Shown: positions 14,839 through 17,256 of the stretch, piece after piece
How positions within the stretch are numbered: the stretch's first letter is position 1
Layout: each line of letters opens with the position of its first letter
DNA from: Acidobacteriota bacterium
GTDB lineage: Bacteria > Acidobacteriota > Vicinamibacteria > Vicinamibacterales > SCN-69-37
Direction: 5' to 3'
DNA: 17,256 nucleotides
Assembly: GCA_024653875.1 (NCBI GenBank)
Contig: JANLHE010000367.1
Span: 1-17,256 of the forward strand
Position numbers and translations under genes: made by a program
The notes under the pieces: model-generated
Database searches by the model: none
What the model was told of the DNA's origin: nothing
The model's input: only the letters and a program-made list of their open reading frames with translations

Positions 14839-16037
14839 GACAGCCACCAGGTCCGCTGCGCGGGCTCAGTGGTGGCGTCCCCCGGCATGACGACGGTGAG
14901 ACGGACTCGCCCGTCGCGCAGGACATCAACGCGCATGAAACCGGGACCGCGATCGGCGAACAACGCGTCCCGTTCCCGTCCGACAGCGCCCCGCTTGTGC
15001 CCGCGGATGCCGGCGCCGCTGACCGCCACATACCGCGCGCCAATCGACGCGCCGGTGAACAACCCGAGCTGATGCTCGTGACCCGCGGCAAACAGCAGGG
15101 GCGCGTGCGGCGCGATGACCGCGCGCAGCGTCGCGACCATGCGGCGGTTCACCGGGTGCGACTGGTCCTGGACTATCGCCCCCGCCTGCCTGGCCAGCGG
15201 GTAGGCGGAACCGACGAGAGGCAGGGGTATCCAGAGCCAGGGTTTCACCGCCCGCAGCGGAAAGAGGTGATCGATGACATCAAAGTGTCCGCCGTGAGGA
15301 CCAGCGGAGACGGGCGGGTGGTGTCCCGCCACGATGACGTGGCGCACCCCAGCGGTGGCCAGGGCTGCGTCAAGCTGCGCGGTGACTTCGTCGGCCGTGG
15401 TGGCGGCACACCGAAGATCGGCGGCCGGCGCCGGACGGCCATGCAGCCACCACTCGGTATCGATGGCCACCAGTCTCAGCCCATCGCCGATGTCCACGAT
15501 CTCGGGCCCCGGGCATCCTCCTTGTGGCCGGAGAACCGCGGCGCCGGTCGCGGCCAGGCGGTCGCCTTGCCGCCGCACCGCGTCCCAGTCGGACGCGTGA
15601 CCGGTCTGGGTCCAGTCATGGTTACCCGGAAGAAAGACGACTCGCGCGGCGCCACGCGCCGCGTCCACCTGCGCCAGAAGGCGGCGCTCGGACGCCGGCC
15701 ATCCGGCATCACCCACCCGAGGCAGTCCGTTGGGATAGATGTTGTCGCCAAGAAAGACCACGGTCGTCCGGCCGGAAGCCTCGGCGACCGTCACCGCCAA
15801 CGCCGCCAACACGGGATCGCCGCCTGCGTCCGCCGCGCCTGCGTCGCCAATCAGGATCACGGTCGACTCGATCTGCGCGTCGCCAACGGCGGCAGTCGAC
15901 GCGGCAATCTGCGCCGGCGGCACCGTGCGGCACGACGCCAACGAACCTAGCCCGGCGCCAACGAGGCCGCACAGGAGCGCGGGAACAGCCAGGACTCGCC
16001 GTCGACGCATTGGCCGGTCAGCGTGCGACGTGGCCAT
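14835..16037 (-). CDS. Calcineurin-like metallophosphoesterase lipoprotein
   Basis: A 400-residue protein. The N-terminus has an Arg-rich start (MRRRR), a hydrophobic core and a lipobox LASC (Cys36), indicating a lipoprotein; the Arg cluster makes Tat export possible. All metallophosphoesterase blocks are present: GDAG (64-67), GDNIYPNG (97-104), GNHDW (138-142), GHHPP (238-242) and GHEHQLG (319-325), the dimetal site of the purple-acid/calcineurin-like family. It probably removes phosphate from an organic or inorganic phosphate ester in the periplasm. ATG 16037 overlaps the upstream stop by 20 bp and has GGAAGG upstream; ATG 16010 is an alternative. It lies between a phytase-like propeller gene and ppk and is coupled to ppk by an ATGA overlap, suggesting a role in phosphate or polyphosphate turnover (inference). 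Confidence 0.92.
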   Translation of the reverse strand: MATSHADRPMRRRRVLAVPALLCGLVGAGLGSLASCRTVPPAQIAASTAAVGDAQIESTVILIGDAGAADAGGDPVLAALAVTVAEASGRTTVVFLGDNIYPNGLPRVGDAGWPASERRLLAQVDAARGAARVVFLPGNHDWTQTGHASDWDAVRRQGDRLAATGAAVLRPQGGCPGPEIVDIGDGLRLVAIDTEWWLHGRPAPAADLRCAATTADEVTAQLDAALATAGVRHVIVAGHHPPVSAGPHGGHFDVIDHLFPLRAVKPWLWIPLPLVGSAYPLARQAGAIVQDQSHPVNRRMVATLRAVIAPHAPLLFAAGHEHQLGLFTGASIGARYVAVSGAGIRGHKRGAVGRERDALFADRGPGFMRVDVLRDGRVRLTVVMPGDATTEPAQRTWWLS

Positions 16038-16869
16038 AGACCGTCAGCCTTCCCCGTCCGCTGGCCCCTTGCGCTTCGTCGGCGATGAGCAGCAAGCCGT
16101 CCGGCGCCAGCGCCAGGCCCTCGGGTTGTGGATGCGCACGCCGGTCGAGCGCGACAAGTGACAATGTTTGCCCATCCGGTGTGAACTCGCCAATCGCTGG
16201 CGTCGAACCAAACAAAACGATGAACGTCCCACTGCTGGTCCGCTCGACGGCTGACGGCGCCATCGGGCGTTTCTGCCGGCCCAGGGAAATCGCTATCGGC
16301 GCGGCTTGGCCTGCGCCTGCGGCGGACATCCACTCGTGGATCGTGAACAGCGCCGTTCGATCCGGCCTCCGCGGCGCCTTGCACGGCAGCACCCATTGCC
16401 CGCGCGCACCCACCGTGAGTCCCTCCAATTCGCATCGTCGTCCGAGACCAGACTCCTCCACCGTGAGCGGCGCGATCACCGATCCGGTGGCAGGCAGGGT
16501 GCCGCTGATCAACGTCCCGTCACTGGTCATGAGCGTCGCGCGATTCCCGGCGAATGCGATGCCCTCGAAGTCTCCCCTGACGACGGGGCTGCCCATCTCC
16601 CACTCTCGAACGACGCGGCCGGTCCGGTAATCGACCGCGAACACCACCGCCCGCTCGTCGCCGTGCGCGAGGACCTGGCCGTCGGCAAACGCGGCAAGCC
16701 CGGAGACCTCGCGCAGTGACACGGGCAACTCCCACCGGGCCAGCGGGGCCATCAGGTCGAACCCGGCGACGATGAGCCGGGGTTGGGCCGTTGACACGGG
16801 CGCCAGCACGACCAGTGCCGCGCCCATGGACAGGGACCACCGCCTCATCCACGGCGCCCGGCGATTCAT
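16018..16869 (-). CDS. Exported SdiA-regulated/phytase-like beta-propeller protein
   Basis: A 283-residue protein beginning at the ATG in an ATGA overlap with the upstream gene (16866-16869); the longer frame would run through that gene. The Sec signal peptide (MRRWSLSMGAALVVLAPVSTA) has likely cleavage before QP. The mature part has propeller-like repeats: LREVSGLAAFADGQVLAHGDE (52-72), RGDFEGIAFAGNRATLMTSDG (98-118), RRCELEGLTVGARGQWVLPCK (144-164) and HPQPEGLALAPDGLLLIADE (246-265). The recurring E-G-(I/L)-A/T signature is that of the SdiA-regulated domain, a relative of beta-propeller phytases. Whether it has phosphatase activity or only binds a ligand is unknown. Cys146 and Cys163 could form a disulfide. 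Its position upstream of the metallophosphoesterase and PPK fits envelope phosphate metabolism. Confidence 0.8.
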   Translation of the reverse strand: MNRRAPWMRRWSLSMGAALVVLAPVSTAQPRLIVAGFDLMAPLARWELPVSLREVSGLAAFADGQVLAHGDERAVVFAVDYRTGRVVREWEMGSPVVRGDFEGIAFAGNRATLMTSDGTLISGTLPATGSVIAPLTVEESGLGRRCELEGLTVGARGQWVLPCKAPRRPDRTALFTIHEWMSAAGAGQAAPIAISLGRQKRPMAPSAVERTSSGTFIVLFGSTPAIGEFTPDGQTLSLVALDRRAHPQPEGLALAPDGLLLIADEAQGASGRGRLTVYGHVAR

Positions 16870-17256
16870 GCGGTGGCCGGTCTGCGCGGAACGAACTGTG
16901 ACAGCCCGACGCCTGCGGGGGCCTGCTCGCCAAACGCCGTGGCCATGGTCTCGGGCGAGCTTGACCGCTTGAGACGTACGTCGTAATGCAGCAGCGTGGC
17001 GCCATCGGGCGACTGGGACGCCTTGCGAAGCTTCCAGCGTCTCGCGGCGGTCGATAACACATCCTCGGCCGCGGTCCGGGCCGCGTCGTCTCGAATCCTG
17101 AGGATTACCTCGCCTCGCAGGCGCTTCGACCGCTTGGGTGTCTCTTCGGGATCGGAAACGGGATCTGCGGTCGCGTGGCTCGGACACAGGCCGTAGTTGC
17201 AGCGCCATAACCCGACCGAGACATAGGTAAACACGGCCGCCATCACCAGCGCGCCG
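16866..17256 (-). CDS. DUF4956-like membrane protein (5' partial)
   Basis: The frame is open through the right edge of the window, so only the C-terminal 130 or so residues are seen. They begin within a hydrophobic segment (GALVMAAVFTYVSVGLW) that looks like the last transmembrane helix, followed by a soluble part: RLRGEVILRIRDDAARTAAED, RRWKLRKASQSPDG and LLHYDVRLKRS. This hydrophilic tail resembles that of DUF4956 proteins, whose genes are often found with VTC-type polyphosphate polymerase and CotH genes (established association, recalled, not checked). Function is unknown. The stop overlaps the next ATG in ATGA. The family call is tentative; that it is a real coding region is well supported by the coupling. 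Confidence 0.6.
   Translation of the reverse strand, partial: GALVMAAVFTYVSVGLWRCNYGLCPSHATADPVSDPEETPKRSKRLRGEVILRIRDDAARTAAEDVLSTAARRWKLRKASQSPDGATLLHYDVRLKRSSSPETMATAFGEQAPAGVGLSQFVPRRPATA

Noticed and set aside
16870..17208. 113-residue N-terminal extension of the propeller protein
   Set aside because: It reads Arg-rich sequence out of frame through the DUF4956-like gene. The ATG at 16869 begins a signal peptide and overlaps the upstream stop.

Overview
The window is about 17.3 kb of GC-rich DNA with densely packed genes, many of them coupled by ATGA stop/start overlaps. The repeated carboxypeptidase-regulatory-like (peptidase-associated) modules, the Omp85-type barrel, the lipoprotein and Sec signals, the SdiA-regulated-like propeller and the dispersed CGGGCTGAAGCCCG palindrome together suggest a Gram-negative soil or aquatic Acidobacteriota (Vicinamibacteria-like) organism. 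That assignment is an inference from style, because the window carries no rRNA or other marker gene.

Layout. (1) 3-1610 (+) is the 3' end of a secreted protein with at least five carboxypeptidase-regulatory-like repeats. It ends at a nested palindrome (1613-1673) lying between two convergent transcription units. (2) 8637 down to 1692 (-) is a six-gene run: AhpD-like peroxidase-related protein; a periplasmic redoxin-DsbD-alpha fusion; a membrane-anchored trehalose-6-phosphate synthase; trehalose-6-phosphate phosphatase (otsB); a GH15 glucoamylase/trehalase-family hydrolase; and a short signal-peptidase-I-like lipoprotein that has Ala where the catalytic Ser should be. (3) 8792-11777 (+), reading divergently from the AhpD-like gene, is a two-gene unit: an Omp85/BamA-like outer-membrane barrel and an overlapping exported protein of unknown function with kinase-like motifs. 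(4) 17256 down to 11689 (-) is a four-gene unit: the end of a DUF4956-like membrane protein, an exported SdiA-regulated/phytase-like propeller, a calcineurin-like metallophosphoesterase lipoprotein, and a CYTH + Nudix-like + PPK1 polyphosphate kinase fusion. It converges on, and overlaps, unit 3.

The most important reading is that the redoxin gene at 7081-8103 is not broken. Its in-frame UGA (7885-7887) falls at the first Cys position of a W-C-P-Y-C active site. A perfect 6-bp hairpin with a GGUCG loop starts 14 nt downstream, in the position and with the apical loop expected of a bacterial SECIS element. I therefore annotate one 340-residue selenoprotein with a U-P-Y-C centre rather than two ORFs. 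It ends in a DsbD-alpha-like domain with its own Cys pair and follows a CxxC AhpD-like gene, which suggests an envelope thiol/peroxide redox unit.

The other notable systems are trehalose synthesis attached to a transmembrane sensor-like module, and a polyphosphate operon whose kinase carries N-terminal CYTH and degenerate Nudix-like domains. There is no gene-free stretch longer than 300 bases; the largest gap is the 154-bp divergent region 8638-8791. I found no tRNA, rRNA, CRISPR array, transposase or phage gene.
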